DNA of 64,000 nt, taken from assembly GCF_003151135.1 (NCBI RefSeq), contig NZ_QEQK01000003.1:124001-188000 (forward strand), in the 5' to 3' direction. The position numbers and the translations under genes are program-made. Positions 1-7,933 of this stretch are shown here, one piece after another. The stretch is from Abyssibacter profundi. Lineage in GTDB: Bacteria; Pseudomonadota; Gammaproteobacteria; Nevskiales; OUC007. Position 1 is the stretch's first letter. Every line of letters begins with the position of its first letter. Under the pieces are notes generated by a model. The model made no database searches. It was given only the letters and a program-made list of their open reading frames with translations, and had not been told where the DNA came from.

Positions 1-49
1 TGTTTGCAGGCAGCAACTTGGCGGCGCGAGTAAATCAGTGCTTCCCTGG
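1..49 (-). repeat. Dispersed repeat, copy A (cut by window edge)
   Basis: Read on the minus strand from position 47, this stretch begins AGGGAAGCACTGATTTACTC and runs off the window edge. It matches the start of the repeat at 59994-60165 over about 31 bases (roughly 25 identical, counted by eye), through the shared CCAAG near position 17. Its first bases supply the stop codon that ends the HNH-type reading frame at 35-175, so it probably inserted into, or recombined within, that gene. Confidence 0.5.
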
Positions 50-175
50 GGTCTCCCGATCGTAGCGGCGGGCAAAGTAAGCCCGCTTGTGAACCTTGCG
101 CGGGATCAGGTGGTGAAACTGCAGTGGCGTTTCGCGGCCACATAGCTGGCAGTGTTGGACGGTGGCGCGGGTCAT
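35..175 (-). pseudogene. HNH-type nuclease family protein, truncated
   Basis: This 46-residue reading frame has a CxxC pair in HCQLCGRETPL followed by FHHLIPRKVHKRAYFARRYD. That is the N-terminal half of a small HNH-endonuclease-like family found in gammaproteobacteria, normally about 100 residues, in which the zinc site is completed by a second C-x2-C-H pair. Here the frame stops at a TGA inside the repeat at 1-49, so the second half of the domain is lost. The start is the first ATG after an upstream in-frame stop. It cannot form a complete HNH site, hence pseudogene; remnants of the 3' half could lie beyond the window edge. Bases 176-362, up to the next gene, show nothing recognisable. Confidence 0.55.
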
Positions 176-362
176 GGTGCCAGTGTAGAGCCTCGGTCAT
201 GGCCATGGTGGGGAGCGACCCAATCGAGCAGGCCTGCCTTGCAATCGGGCCGCTGCGAGGGATCGCCTGCGCCCGACGTGTGCCTACACCAACTTGGCCA
301 ATTGCCGCCAGCCCCTTGCGACCGGTACCTTTCCGGACACGACGATCAACTGGGGAGCCCGC

Positions 363-1031
363 ATGCTAACCGTCCACCACCTGGAGCATTCCCGCTCGCA
401 ACGGGTTCTTTGGTTGCTGGAAGAATTGGGGGTCGACTACGAGGTCAAGCGTTACGCCCGCGACCCCAAAACCTCATTGGCGCCGCCGGAGCTGCAGGCG
501 ATCCATCCGCTGGGTAAATCGCCGGTCATCACCGATGGCGATCGTGTCATCGCGGAGACCGGGGCCATCATCGAATACCTGATCGAACGCGAGGGTCAGG
601 GCAGGCTGCTGCCAGACGACGAGTCAGCACGCCTGGACTATCGATACTGGATGCATGCAGCCGAGGGCAGTGTCATGCCTCTGCTGGTGATGACGCTGGT
701 GTTCAACCGCGTCGAAACCGCGCCGATGCCGTTCTTCATCCGACCGATTGCCAAGGGCATTTCGGCCAAGGTCAAGGGTTCGTTCATTAACCCAAGCCTG
801 GAACGCATGCTCGCGCATATGGAGGCTTCCCTGGCAGAGACCGGCTGGTTTGCGGGCAAGACCATGACGGCGGCGGACATCATGATGAGCTTCCCGGTCG
901 AGGCCGCGAGCGCACGCACGGGCGGCGGTCAGCAATATCCCAACCTGCAGGCATTCGCCCAAAAGATTCACGCGCTGCCCAGTTATCAGCGCGCGCTGGA
1001 GCGCGGTGGCCCCTACGAGCTCATGGCCTAG
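363..1031 (+). CDS. Glutathione S-transferase family protein
   Basis: This 222-residue cytosolic protein has the two-part GST layout: an N-terminal thioredoxin-like domain (about residues 1-80, containing the HSRSQRVLWLLEEL helix and the cis-Pro strand GKSPVITD) and an all-helical C-terminal domain with the usual WFAGKTMTAADIMM stretch. Members conjugate glutathione to electrophiles or act as glutathione-dependent reductases; the substrate cannot be read from the sequence. The ATG at 363 was chosen because the family starts directly at MLTVHHLEHSRS; a longer in-frame start at 294 adds an unconserved tail. The gene stands alone, 122 bases upstream of the c-di-GMP regulator. Confidence 0.9.
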   Translation: MLTVHHLEHSRSQRVLWLLEELGVDYEVKRYARDPKTSLAPPELQAIHPLGKSPVITDGDRVIAETGAIIEYLIEREGQGRLLPDDESARLDYRYWMHAAEGSVMPLLVMTLVFNRVETAPMPFFIRPIAKGISAKVKGSFINPSLERMLAHMEASLAETGWFAGKTMTAADIMMSFPVEAASARTGGGQQYPNLQAFAQKIHALPSYQRALERGGPYELMA

Positions 1032-1153
1032 GGCGCGGGGTCGGTGCCTGCGAGCATCCACAGCGGCGTGTCCCGTCCCTGTCGGCTGGCCTTTAATGCC
1101 GTGCGCGGCTTGCAGGGCTGGGGACATGTCCCGGAAGTGTCTGGTGGGCATTC

Positions 1154-3529
1154 GTGAGTCTTGCGGAACACCTGATCGGGCAGGCTGGCGAACTCATCAT
1201 CGCACTGGACGCTGGCGATAGGGTGATCGCGGCCTGGGGTCAGGATCCCGTTTCGCGTGCGCCGGCGCGGCAGTTGATCGAGCGCAGCCTTGATGACATC
1301 TGGTCGGAGGGTTCCCAGGCGCTGCTGGAGGCCTTGAACCGGCAGGCGGCCGAGCAGCGCCAGTCCTTCGATGTCTCGTTGAGCGCGGCGGGCAAGACCC
1401 TGGCGGTTCGTGTGCGTAGCACGGTCCTGGATGGTGCTTACGCCGGGGCGCGGGTTGTGTTCATCGATACGCTGCAGGAGCGGTTTGCGACGTCGGGGCT
1501 TGTGCAGCATCTGATGCATCAGCACCCGGATTACATCTTGGTGGTGGATCAGCAAGGGCAGTTGGTCGATTCCAACACGGCTGTTGTGCGCGACTTTGCC
1601 ACGGGCGTGTCGGGCCGCATTGCGGTTGACGACCTGCTGTCCGAGTCGGCGCAGCGTCAGTGGCGGGGGCAGGTGATGTCGGCCCTGTCCCAGGGCGCGG
1701 ACTGGTCGGGACATAGCGTGTGGCTGTCGGCTGATGGTCGGCGACTGCCCATGCAAATGCATGTGGTGCGCCTGGCGCGCGAGCAGACTGCCGGCCAGGG
1801 GCATATCGCTATTTTTGCGCGTGACACCTCGGCCGAACAGCGCGTCGAGGCCGCGCTGCGAGAGAGCGAACGCACGTTGCGCAATATTCTCGATGGCACT
1901 CCCGTGGCGCTGCTGGGTCTGGAAATGAGCGGCGACATCGTCTCGGCGAACCAGCGCGCCGGTGTGTTGCTGGGGCGGGACGCGGGCGATCTCATTGGCA
2001 TGAATCTGCACCGGTTCATGGATGACGATGCCTTCGAGGAGGCGGCATTCCGGCTCGAGTACGCCTACAGCGAAGATTCGCTGGAGCGCTGGAACGCCCG
2101 TATCGAGCGGCGCGACGGCACGGCGCTAGACGTCGCGGTCACAGTTCGTGGGGTGCTGGGACGAGGCGGGCATCGCATTCTGCTGGCGGCCTTCGAAGAT
2201 GTGACCGACTACAACCGACTACAGGCCGAGATCACCTACCAGCTTGATCACGATGTGCTCACCGACCTGCTGAATCGACGGGGGCTGGAACGCGTCCTCA
2301 AGCAGCGGGCAGGTGATGAGGATAGGCGTGGGTACGTCTTCCATCTGAATATCGATTATTTTCGCTACATCAACGAATTGATCGGCCAGACCGAGGCCGA
2401 CACGGTGCTGTGGCGTATCGCCGATATGTTGCGCCGCCGCCTGCAGGGCGAGGGTGCGGCGATTGCCCGGGTGGGTGCCGATGAATTCGTGGTGGTGCGG
2501 TTTGATACCGGCGATGCCGATGCGCGTCAGCATGCGACGGGTTTGCTCGAAGCGCTGGCGCAGGTCGAAACACCCCCCACCGATACCGCGCTGTCGCTCA
2601 CAGGCTGCGTCGGCTACGCGCCATTGGGTGACGGCGGGTGGTTACATGCCCTGACGGCCGCCGGGTCGGCCTGTTACGCGGCCAAGGCCGCCGCGCGCGG
2701 CAGTATTCGCGAATACACCGCCGAGGAGCCGGGTGACTCCCAGGATGCCCGGACGGTGATGGCGGCCGCGCAGTCGGTGCGTAACGCCTTGTCGCAGGAG
2801 GCCGTCCTGCTGTATGCCCAGCCGATTTACCGCACGGCAGGCGCCGAGTCGGGGCAGCCGCACTGCTTTGAGATTCTGGCGCGTTTTCAGGACCGTGACC
2901 GGGCCACTTTCCCGGTCCATCTGCTCAGCGCGGCCGAGCGCTTCGGCCTGATGGATCGATTCGATCGCTACATGGTCCGGCGCGCGCTGGCGTGGATGGC
3001 GGCACATGAGACCGTGGTGGATCAAATCGATCATGTGGCGATTAACCTGTCGGGCAATTCGGTCTCCGATCCCCTGTTTCAAGAGTTTCTTGCAGAGGCC
3101 GTACAGGGATCGTCGATCGCGCCTGACAAGCTCTGCTTCGAGATCACCGAAACCATTGCCGTTCGCAATATCGCGCAGGCGCGGCGTTTGATGCGCCACA
3201 TCGGGGAGTTGGGCTGCCGGTTCTCTTTGGACGATTTTGGCGCCGGCATGTGCTCCTTCCACTACCTGCGCGATCTACCTGCCGACTACGTCAAGATCGA
3301 TGGCAGCTTTGTTCAGGGCATGGAAGATGACCCCGTCCGGCATCAGCTGGTGCGGTCGATCAACGAGACGGCCCAGGTGCTAGGTAAGCAGACCGTCGCC
3401 GAGTTCGTCGATAGCCCGGCGGCGTTGCAGGCACTGGCCGAACTGGGGGTCGATATGGTCCAGGGCTGGTTGTTTAGCCCGGCCGTGCCCATCGACGAGA
3501 TCCCCGCGGTGATGGCGCGAGGCGCTTGA
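1154..3529 (+). CDS. PAS-GGDEF-EAL c-di-GMP signalling protein
   Basis: A 791-residue soluble protein starting at GTG. Three PAS-like sensor domains (about 7-107, 113-237 and 240-355) precede a GGDEF domain (about 366-520) and a C-terminal EAL domain (about 550-790). The cyclase signature reads GADEF instead of GGDEF, and the RxxD inhibitory site upstream is absent. The EAL domain keeps the phosphodiesterase residues: FEILAR for the EAL motif, INLSG, EITET, DDFGAG, VKIDG, VAEF and QGWLFS. The likely net activity is therefore c-di-GMP hydrolysis, with the GGDEF module regulatory or weakly active. No membrane segment is visible, so it should sense a cytosolic signal. It is monocistronic; a type IV pilus operon, a common c-di-GMP target system, lies about 1.8 kb downstream. 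Confidence 0.93.
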   Translation: MSLAEHLIGQAGELIIALDAGDRVIAAWGQDPVSRAPARQLIERSLDDIWSEGSQALLEALNRQAAEQRQSFDVSLSAAGKTLAVRVRSTVLDGAYAGARVVFIDTLQERFATSGLVQHLMHQHPDYILVVDQQGQLVDSNTAVVRDFATGVSGRIAVDDLLSESAQRQWRGQVMSALSQGADWSGHSVWLSADGRRLPMQMHVVRLAREQTAGQGHIAIFARDTSAEQRVEAALRESERTLRNILDGTPVALLGLEMSGDIVSANQRAGVLLGRDAGDLIGMNLHRFMDDDAFEEAAFRLEYAYSEDSLERWNARIERRDGTALDVAVTVRGVLGRGGHRILLAAFEDVTDYNRLQAEITYQLDHDVLTDLLNRRGLERVLKQRAGDEDRRGYVFHLNIDYFRYINELIGQTEADTVLWRIADMLRRRLQGEGAAIARVGADEFVVVRFDTGDADARQHATGLLEALAQVETPPTDTALSLTGCVGYAPLGDGGWLHALTAAGSACYAAKAAARGSIREYTAEEPGDSQDARTVMAAAQSVRNALSQEAVLLYAQPIYRTAGAESGQPHCFEILARFQDRDRATFPVHLLSAAERFGLMDRFDRYMVRRALAWMAAHETVVDQIDHVAINLSGNSVSDPLFQEFLAEAVQGSSIAPDKLCFEITETIAVRNIAQARRLMRHIGELGCRFSLDDFGAGMCSFHYLRDLPADYVKIDGSFVQGMEDDPVRHQLVRSINETAQVLGKQTVAEFVDSPAALQALAELGVDMVQGWLFSPAVPIDEIPAVMARGA

Positions 3530-3802
3530 ACCTTTGCAGCTGGTGCCGGTCTTCTACGACAGCGCGGCGGGTTGCAGTTCAAAAAATGCTATGCGTCGGT
3601 ACACCGGCAACGGATGTCCCGCTATCATCTGCCGCCCATTCGGACTTAGGCGCGTTTTCACGCCTTGCCCGACAGCGGCATCGCCTGAATGGCTAGGCGG
3701 TGTTTTGATCCGGGACAGGGATTGTTCCAACACCGTCGCCTCGCTTGGCAGAGGCGGCATGCGAAGTCCAAAACGTCTTATGTACTCACATCGGAGGAGA
3801 CT

Positions 3803-5161
3803 ATGTCCCGATCGATTGCTCGCCTCACCGGCATGAGCTTGGCGGCTGCGACCGCCGTGGTGTCATTGAATGCACACGCAAAGGTATCGGCGGAAGAGGC
3901 GGCTAAGCTGGGGAGTGAACTGACCCCGCTGGGTGCCGAACAGGCCGGCAACTCCGCAGGGACCATCCCTGCATGGGATGGTGGCTACCACAATCCTGAC
4001 TGGCCGGAAGGCAAGCGATTCGAGAATCCGTGGCCGGACGACAAGCCGAAGTTCGAGATCACCAAATCGAACATGAGCCAGTACGCGGCCAATCTGAGCG
4101 AAGGCCAGAAGGCCATACTCGAGAAGTACGACACGTACAAGATCCCGGTTTACGAGACGCGTCGTTCTGCGGCCAATCCGCAGTACATCTACGATGCAAC
4201 CAAGGAAAACGCCACCCGCGCCGAGCTGACTAACGATGGCGAAACCCTGGTGAACGCGGCCATCGGTGCGCCGTTCCCGATTCCGAAATCCGGCAAGGAG
4301 ATCATCTGGAACCACCGGACGCGTTACCGTGGTCCGTCGCTGGTTCGCTACAACGTCCAGGCGGCGGTGCAGACCAGTGGTGCGTTCTCGCTGTTCAAGC
4401 TGAAGGAAGATGTCCGCTTCAACTACACCGAAAAGGGCATGACCCCGGACGGCCTGAACAACGTGCTGCTGTACTTCCTGCAGAGCATTGAAGAGCCGCC
4501 GCGCCAGGCGGGTCAGATCCTGTTGGTTCATGAAACGGCCGACCAGGTGAAGGAGCCGCGTCGTGCATGGCTTTACAACCCCGGCCAGCGTCGCCTGCGT
4601 CGCGCGCCGAACGTGGCCTACGACAACCCGGGCACCGGCTCTGACGGTCTGCGTACCAACGATCAGCTCGACACCTTCAACGGCGCCACCGATCGTTACA
4701 CCTGGAAGCTGGTTGGCAAGAAGGAAATGTACATCCCGTACAACGCCTACGAGCTGCACAGCGACGACAACGAGTACGACGACATCATCAAGCCCGGTCA
4801 TATCGACCAGGATCTGACGCGCTACGAGTTGCATCGCGTCTGGGTGGTCGATGCGACGGTCAAGGATGGCACCAGCCATATCTACGACCGCCGGACCTTC
4901 TACGTGGATGAAGACACCTGGCAGATTGCCCTGGTGGACATCTATGACAAGCGTGGTCAGTTGTGGCGTGTGCAGGAAGCTCACGCGATGAACTTCTATC
5001 GCTATCCGGCCACCGCGCAGATCGCCGGTACCGTCTACGACCTGCTGGCAAACCGCTACCTCGTGCAGGAAATGAATAACGAGGAAGACGAGCACATCGC
5101 CGAGGACTTTGACGAGGGCTACTTTGCCCCGGGTAACGTCAAGAAGCTCGCTCGTAAGTAA
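3803..5161 (+). CDS. DUF1329 family exported protein
   Basis: The 452-residue product has a Sec signal peptide (about residues 1-26, ending in SLNAHA) followed by a DUF1329 domain with its typical N-terminal Leu-Gly-x-Glu-Leu-Thr-Pro motif, the GTIPAWDGG segment and a C-terminal Tyr- and Trp-rich half. DUF1329 proteins are periplasmic or outer-membrane-associated, have a LolA/LolB-like fold and are thought to handle lipids or hydrophobic compounds; the exact role is unknown. They often sit beside DUF1302 and RND transporter genes, but neither occurs here. The start at 3803 follows a strong GGAGGA ribosome site at 3793-3798. A 273-base upstream gap and a strong terminator at 5208 make this a single-gene unit. 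Confidence 0.9.
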   Translation: MSRSIARLTGMSLAAATAVVSLNAHAKVSAEEAAKLGSELTPLGAEQAGNSAGTIPAWDGGYHNPDWPEGKRFENPWPDDKPKFEITKSNMSQYAANLSEGQKAILEKYDTYKIPVYETRRSAANPQYIYDATKENATRAELTNDGETLVNAAIGAPFPIPKSGKEIIWNHRTRYRGPSLVRYNVQAAVQTSGAFSLFKLKEDVRFNYTEKGMTPDGLNNVLLYFLQSIEEPPRQAGQILLVHETADQVKEPRRAWLYNPGQRRLRRAPNVAYDNPGTGSDGLRTNDQLDTFNGATDRYTWKLVGKKEMYIPYNAYELHSDDNEYDDIIKPGHIDQDLTRYELHRVWVVDATVKDGTSHIYDRRTFYVDEDTWQIALVDIYDKRGQLWRVQEAHAMNFYRYPATAQIAGTVYDLLANRYLVQEMNNEEDEHIAEDFDEGYFAPGNVKKLARK

Positions 5162-5207
5162 TTCGACGAGTCGCCGTTTCGCGGGGTTCGTAACCGCTCA
5201 TCGGCAC

Positions 5208-5238
5208 AAAAAGGGCCTGCGATCGCAGGCCCTTTTTT
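5208..5238 (+). terminator. Rho-independent terminator after DUF1329 gene
   Basis: A perfect stem of AAGGGCCTGC with GCAGGCCCTT around a GATC loop is followed by a run of eight T. It lies about 45 bases after the DUF1329 stop codon and separates that gene from the pilin operon. Confidence 0.92.
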
Positions 5239-5320
5239 TTGTTCGCCGCTCGTCGGACCCGACTCACGTATCGTCACCTTTGCTCACAGCTTCTTTACGT
5301 GGCCGCGTAGGCTGCCCAGC

Positions 5321-5971
5321 ATGGATGTCATGCCTCGCCAATCAGTTCGCATCACCATGGTCGGCTTCACGCTGGTCGAGATGATGGTGGCGATCGCCCT
5401 GTTCGCGATCGTCGCGAGTCTGGCCGTGCCCGCCTATACCGACTTTGTCATGCGCAAGCGCGCGGCCAGTGGTATCAATGACTTTCTGGTGGATCTGAAT
5501 GTGGCTCGCGGTGAGGCGACCCGGCAGCGACGCACCGTCGTCATGTGTGCGCGCGGCGGCACGGCCGAGCTTTGCGACACCACGACTCAGGACTCCGCTG
5601 CCTGCGCCTGCGATGAGGAGGCGCGCTGGGAGAATGGCTGGATCATGTTCGTGGACTTTGACGGGGACAATGCCTTGAGTGCGGCATCCATCGACACGCT
5701 GGTCGGCGTGCATCCGGCGCTGCCTGAACCCATTACGTTCAGGGAGGCCGACGGCGACCATCTGGTGGCCTTCAACAGCCGGGGCGCACTGGGCGGGACC
5801 ACGGCGCGGTTTGCGCTGTGCATTAACGACCGGGCCGGGACGGACGATGATGAAGACGTATTGGCCCGCGCCCGTTTTGTCGATGTGGCGCTGACGGGGC
5901 GCGCCGTTGTCAGCCGCTCGGTGGAAAACCCGGGTTCGGCGGCCGACGCCTGCTATCACACGCCGTCATGA
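5321..5971 (+). CDS. fimT: Type IV pilus minor pseudopilin, GspH/FimT family
   Basis: This 216-residue pseudopilin has a short leader and the type III signal MVG|FTLVEMMVAIALF, with prepilin peptidase cleavage after Gly and Glu at mature position 5. The transmembrane helix runs through IVASLAVPAY, followed by a GspH/FimT-like globular domain with several cysteines (CARGG, LCDTT, CACDE) that may form disulfides. FimT/FimU pseudopilins prime pilus assembly at the tip and, in some species, bind DNA during uptake. It is the first gene of the minor-pilin operon and overlaps pilV by four bases. An alternative start at 5330 would shorten the leader by three residues. Confidence 0.88.
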   Translation: MDVMPRQSVRITMVGFTLVEMMVAIALFAIVASLAVPAYTDFVMRKRAASGINDFLVDLNVARGEATRQRRTVVMCARGGTAELCDTTTQDSAACACDEEARWENGWIMFVDFDGDNALSAASIDTLVGVHPALPEPITFREADGDHLVAFNSRGALGGTTARFALCINDRAGTDDDEDVLARARFVDVALTGRAVVSRSVENPGSAADACYHTPS

Positions 5972-6498
5972 TGCGTCGCATGCAGGGCATTACGCTGCTC
6001 GAGGTGTTGATCACGCTGGTGGTCATCGCCATCGGCATGTTGGGAATGGCCTCGTTGCAATTAGGCGGCCTGCGCAGCAATCACAACGCGTACTACCGCT
6101 CCCAGGCGACCGGCATCGCAGCTGATCTCACCGACCGGATGCGCGCCAACCTCCAAGAGGCCCGCGCGGGCAGCTATGCCGCCAGCGAGCCGCCGGATGA
6201 CCCTGGCTTCGATTGTCGGACCAGTTTCCCGGACGGGACGACCTGCACCCCGGCAGAACTGGCCCAGGCGGACCTATATGCCTGGTACCAGATGCTGGGC
6301 GATGCCAACTCCGGTTTGCCCGGCGCAACCGCGACCGTCGTGTGCACCGGCGGCTGCGGTAGCGGAAATCCATACACCATCTCCCTGGCCTGGGACGAGA
6401 ATCGCAATGGACAAATCGATGCGGCGGATGTCGCAGCGACAGAATCCGATCCTGCGATCGAGGCCGACCCGACGCTTGTCCTGGAGTTCGCGCCATGA
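5968..6498 (+). CDS. pilV: Type IV pilus modification/minor pilin PilV
   Basis: A 176-residue minor pilin with the leader MMRRMQG|ITLLEVLITLVV and the PilV-typical continuation GMLGMASLQLGGL, then an SQATGIAADLTDRMRAN segment highly characteristic of PilV. It inserts in the inner membrane through the N-terminal helix and is thought to join PilW, PilX, PilE and FimU in the priming complex that carries PilY1 to the pilus tip. Its ATG overlaps the fimT stop, and its own stop overlaps the pilW start, which implies coupled translation. The acidic C-terminal domain is short for the family but intact. Confidence 0.9.
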   Translation: MMRRMQGITLLEVLITLVVIAIGMLGMASLQLGGLRSNHNAYYRSQATGIAADLTDRMRANLQEARAGSYAASEPPDDPGFDCRTSFPDGTTCTPAELAQADLYAWYQMLGDANSGLPGATATVVCTGGCGSGNPYTISLAWDENRNGQIDAADVAATESDPAIEADPTLVLEFAP

Positions 6499-7349
6499 AG
6501 CAGCAGGGCATCTCCATTATCGAAATCATGGTGAGCTTGGCGCTGGGCTCGATACTGGCGCTGGGCGTGATCCAGATCTTTGCTGGCAGCCAAGCGTCCA
6601 ACGACATCATCATGGGTGAGGCCCGACTGACCGAGAACTCGCGATTTGCGGTGGATACGGTCGCGACGACGCTGCGGATGACCGGGCATCGCAGTACGCC
6701 GGAAGATCTGCCGTCCCTGATCTTCGGCGCCACAAACCCGGCCGTCACCGCCAGCGACGGCGATGACGAGGCGCTCGACACGGCATCACCGCGCAGCGTC
6801 GAGGTGACCATGGGCGGCGCAGACACCACGCTGGATGCGGTCAAGGCCAACGCCGATACCATCACCGTGCAGTACCAGGGGCTGGATGACGATAGCGTTC
6901 TCAACTGTCTGGGGCAGACGGTTGCAGCCGAAACCGTGAGTGTGGATACGTTCTTTGTGGCCGAGGGCGCCACGGTGGCGGCGACCAGCACCGAGGCCGC
7001 ACAGGCACGGGCCTCGCGGCTCGCGCTGTACTGCTCGGCCACCCTCATCGATGCGTCGGGGGTTGCGGCGGCCCCCACGACGCTGGCCATCGCCAACGAT
7101 GTGATGAATCTGCAGATCGAACTGGGCGACGACAGTGACGGGGATGGCGCGGCCGATCGCTTCGTTTCGCCGTCGACAGCCGGACTCAACATGGAAGACG
7201 TGGTGAGCGTGCGTATGACCATCACCATGTATGGCGCACGGCCGCTGTCGCTGCTGGATCGGTTGGATGCCGATGCGGACACCGTGGTTGAGCGCGAGTT
7301 GCGACGTCAGTTCGTGCGCACCATCAGCTTGAGGAATTTGTTGTCATGA
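6495..7349 (+). CDS. pilW: Type IV pilus minor pilin PilW
   Basis: A 284-residue minor pilin with cleavage site MKQQG|ISIIEIMVSLALG and the PilW family helix. The AxLTENSRFAVD segment after the helix is a family hallmark. The globular domain is acidic and has an aspartate-rich loop (GDDSDGDGAADRF, around residue 215) that resembles a calcium-binding loop; this is an inference from the spacing of acidic residues. PilW is part of the tip priming complex with PilX and PilY1. Start and stop both overlap the neighbouring genes by four bases. Confidence 0.9.
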   Translation: MKQQGISIIEIMVSLALGSILALGVIQIFAGSQASNDIIMGEARLTENSRFAVDTVATTLRMTGHRSTPEDLPSLIFGATNPAVTASDGDDEALDTASPRSVEVTMGGADTTLDAVKANADTITVQYQGLDDDSVLNCLGQTVAAETVSVDTFFVAEGATVAATSTEAAQARASRLALYCSATLIDASGVAAAPTTLAIANDVMNLQIELGDDSDGDGAADRFVSPSTAGLNMEDVVSVRMTITMYGARPLSLLDRLDADADTVVERELRRQFVRTISLRNLLS

Positions 7350-7933
7350 TTGCTCCGGCCCCATCGAGTCTTGCGCGTCAGCAGGGCAGCGTGTTGCTGA
7401 TCAGCCTGGTCATGTTGCTGGTTCTGACCGTGATCGGCATTACCACGCTGCGTACCACGGTGAGCCAGGAGCGCATGTCCGCCAACGACCGTGACAGCCA
7501 GATCGCGTTCCAGGCTGCCGAAATCGGGCTGCGGGACGGCGAGCGTTGGATTAACCAACAGGCCGAGCTACCCCATGAGCTGACCTGTATCAGCGATTCC
7601 CCCTGCCGCGGGGCGGATTTCTCCGGCGTGTTCATGATCTCGGCCGTCGAACCCCGCTTCGACTCGGTGAGCGACCTGCTGGCGATGACCCTGGATGATT
7701 GGGTAGTCGAGGCCGAACCGCTGCAAAACCCCATTTACTCGACCAACCCGGTTCAGGGGGTCGCCGAGCAGCCGCGATTTTTGATCCGGGAGGCGAGAAT
7801 CATTCGCGACAGCCTGACATTGGGGCGTGGGGATGAAACCCAGCGCCACCTCTACGAGGTCACCGCCATTGGCGTCGGCGCCGAACCCGACAGCCAACGC
7901 GTGCTGCAATCCACCTTCATCCGGCGGTTCTGA
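7346..7933 (+). CDS. pilX: Type IV pilus assembly/minor pilin PilX
   Basis: A 195-residue minor pilin with the atypical PilX leader RQQG|SVLLISLVMLLVLTVIG, which lacks the Glu5 found in other pilins, as is normal for PilX. The motif AFQAAEIGLRDGERWI after the helix is family-typical. PilX connects the minor pilin bundle to PilY1, and the overlap of its stop codon with the pilY1 start fits coupled expression. The short N-terminal stretch MIAPAPSSLAR serves as the leader before the prepilin peptidase site. Confidence 0.9.
   Translation: MIAPAPSSLARQQGSVLLISLVMLLVLTVIGITTLRTTVSQERMSANDRDSQIAFQAAEIGLRDGERWINQQAELPHELTCISDSPCRGADFSGVFMISAVEPRFDSVSDLLAMTLDDWVVEAEPLQNPIYSTNPVQGVAEQPRFLIREARIIRDSLTLGRGDETQRHLYEVTAIGVGAEPDSQRVLQSTFIRRF

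Noticed and set aside
3863-5095. 410-codon frame antisense to the DUF1329 gene
   Set aside because: Same reasoning: no domain, no ribosome site, opposite a clear conserved gene.
6128-7282. Ser-rich 384-codon frame antisense to pilV and pilW
   Set aside because: The composition is an artefact of reading coding DNA backwards; the pilin genes are well supported.
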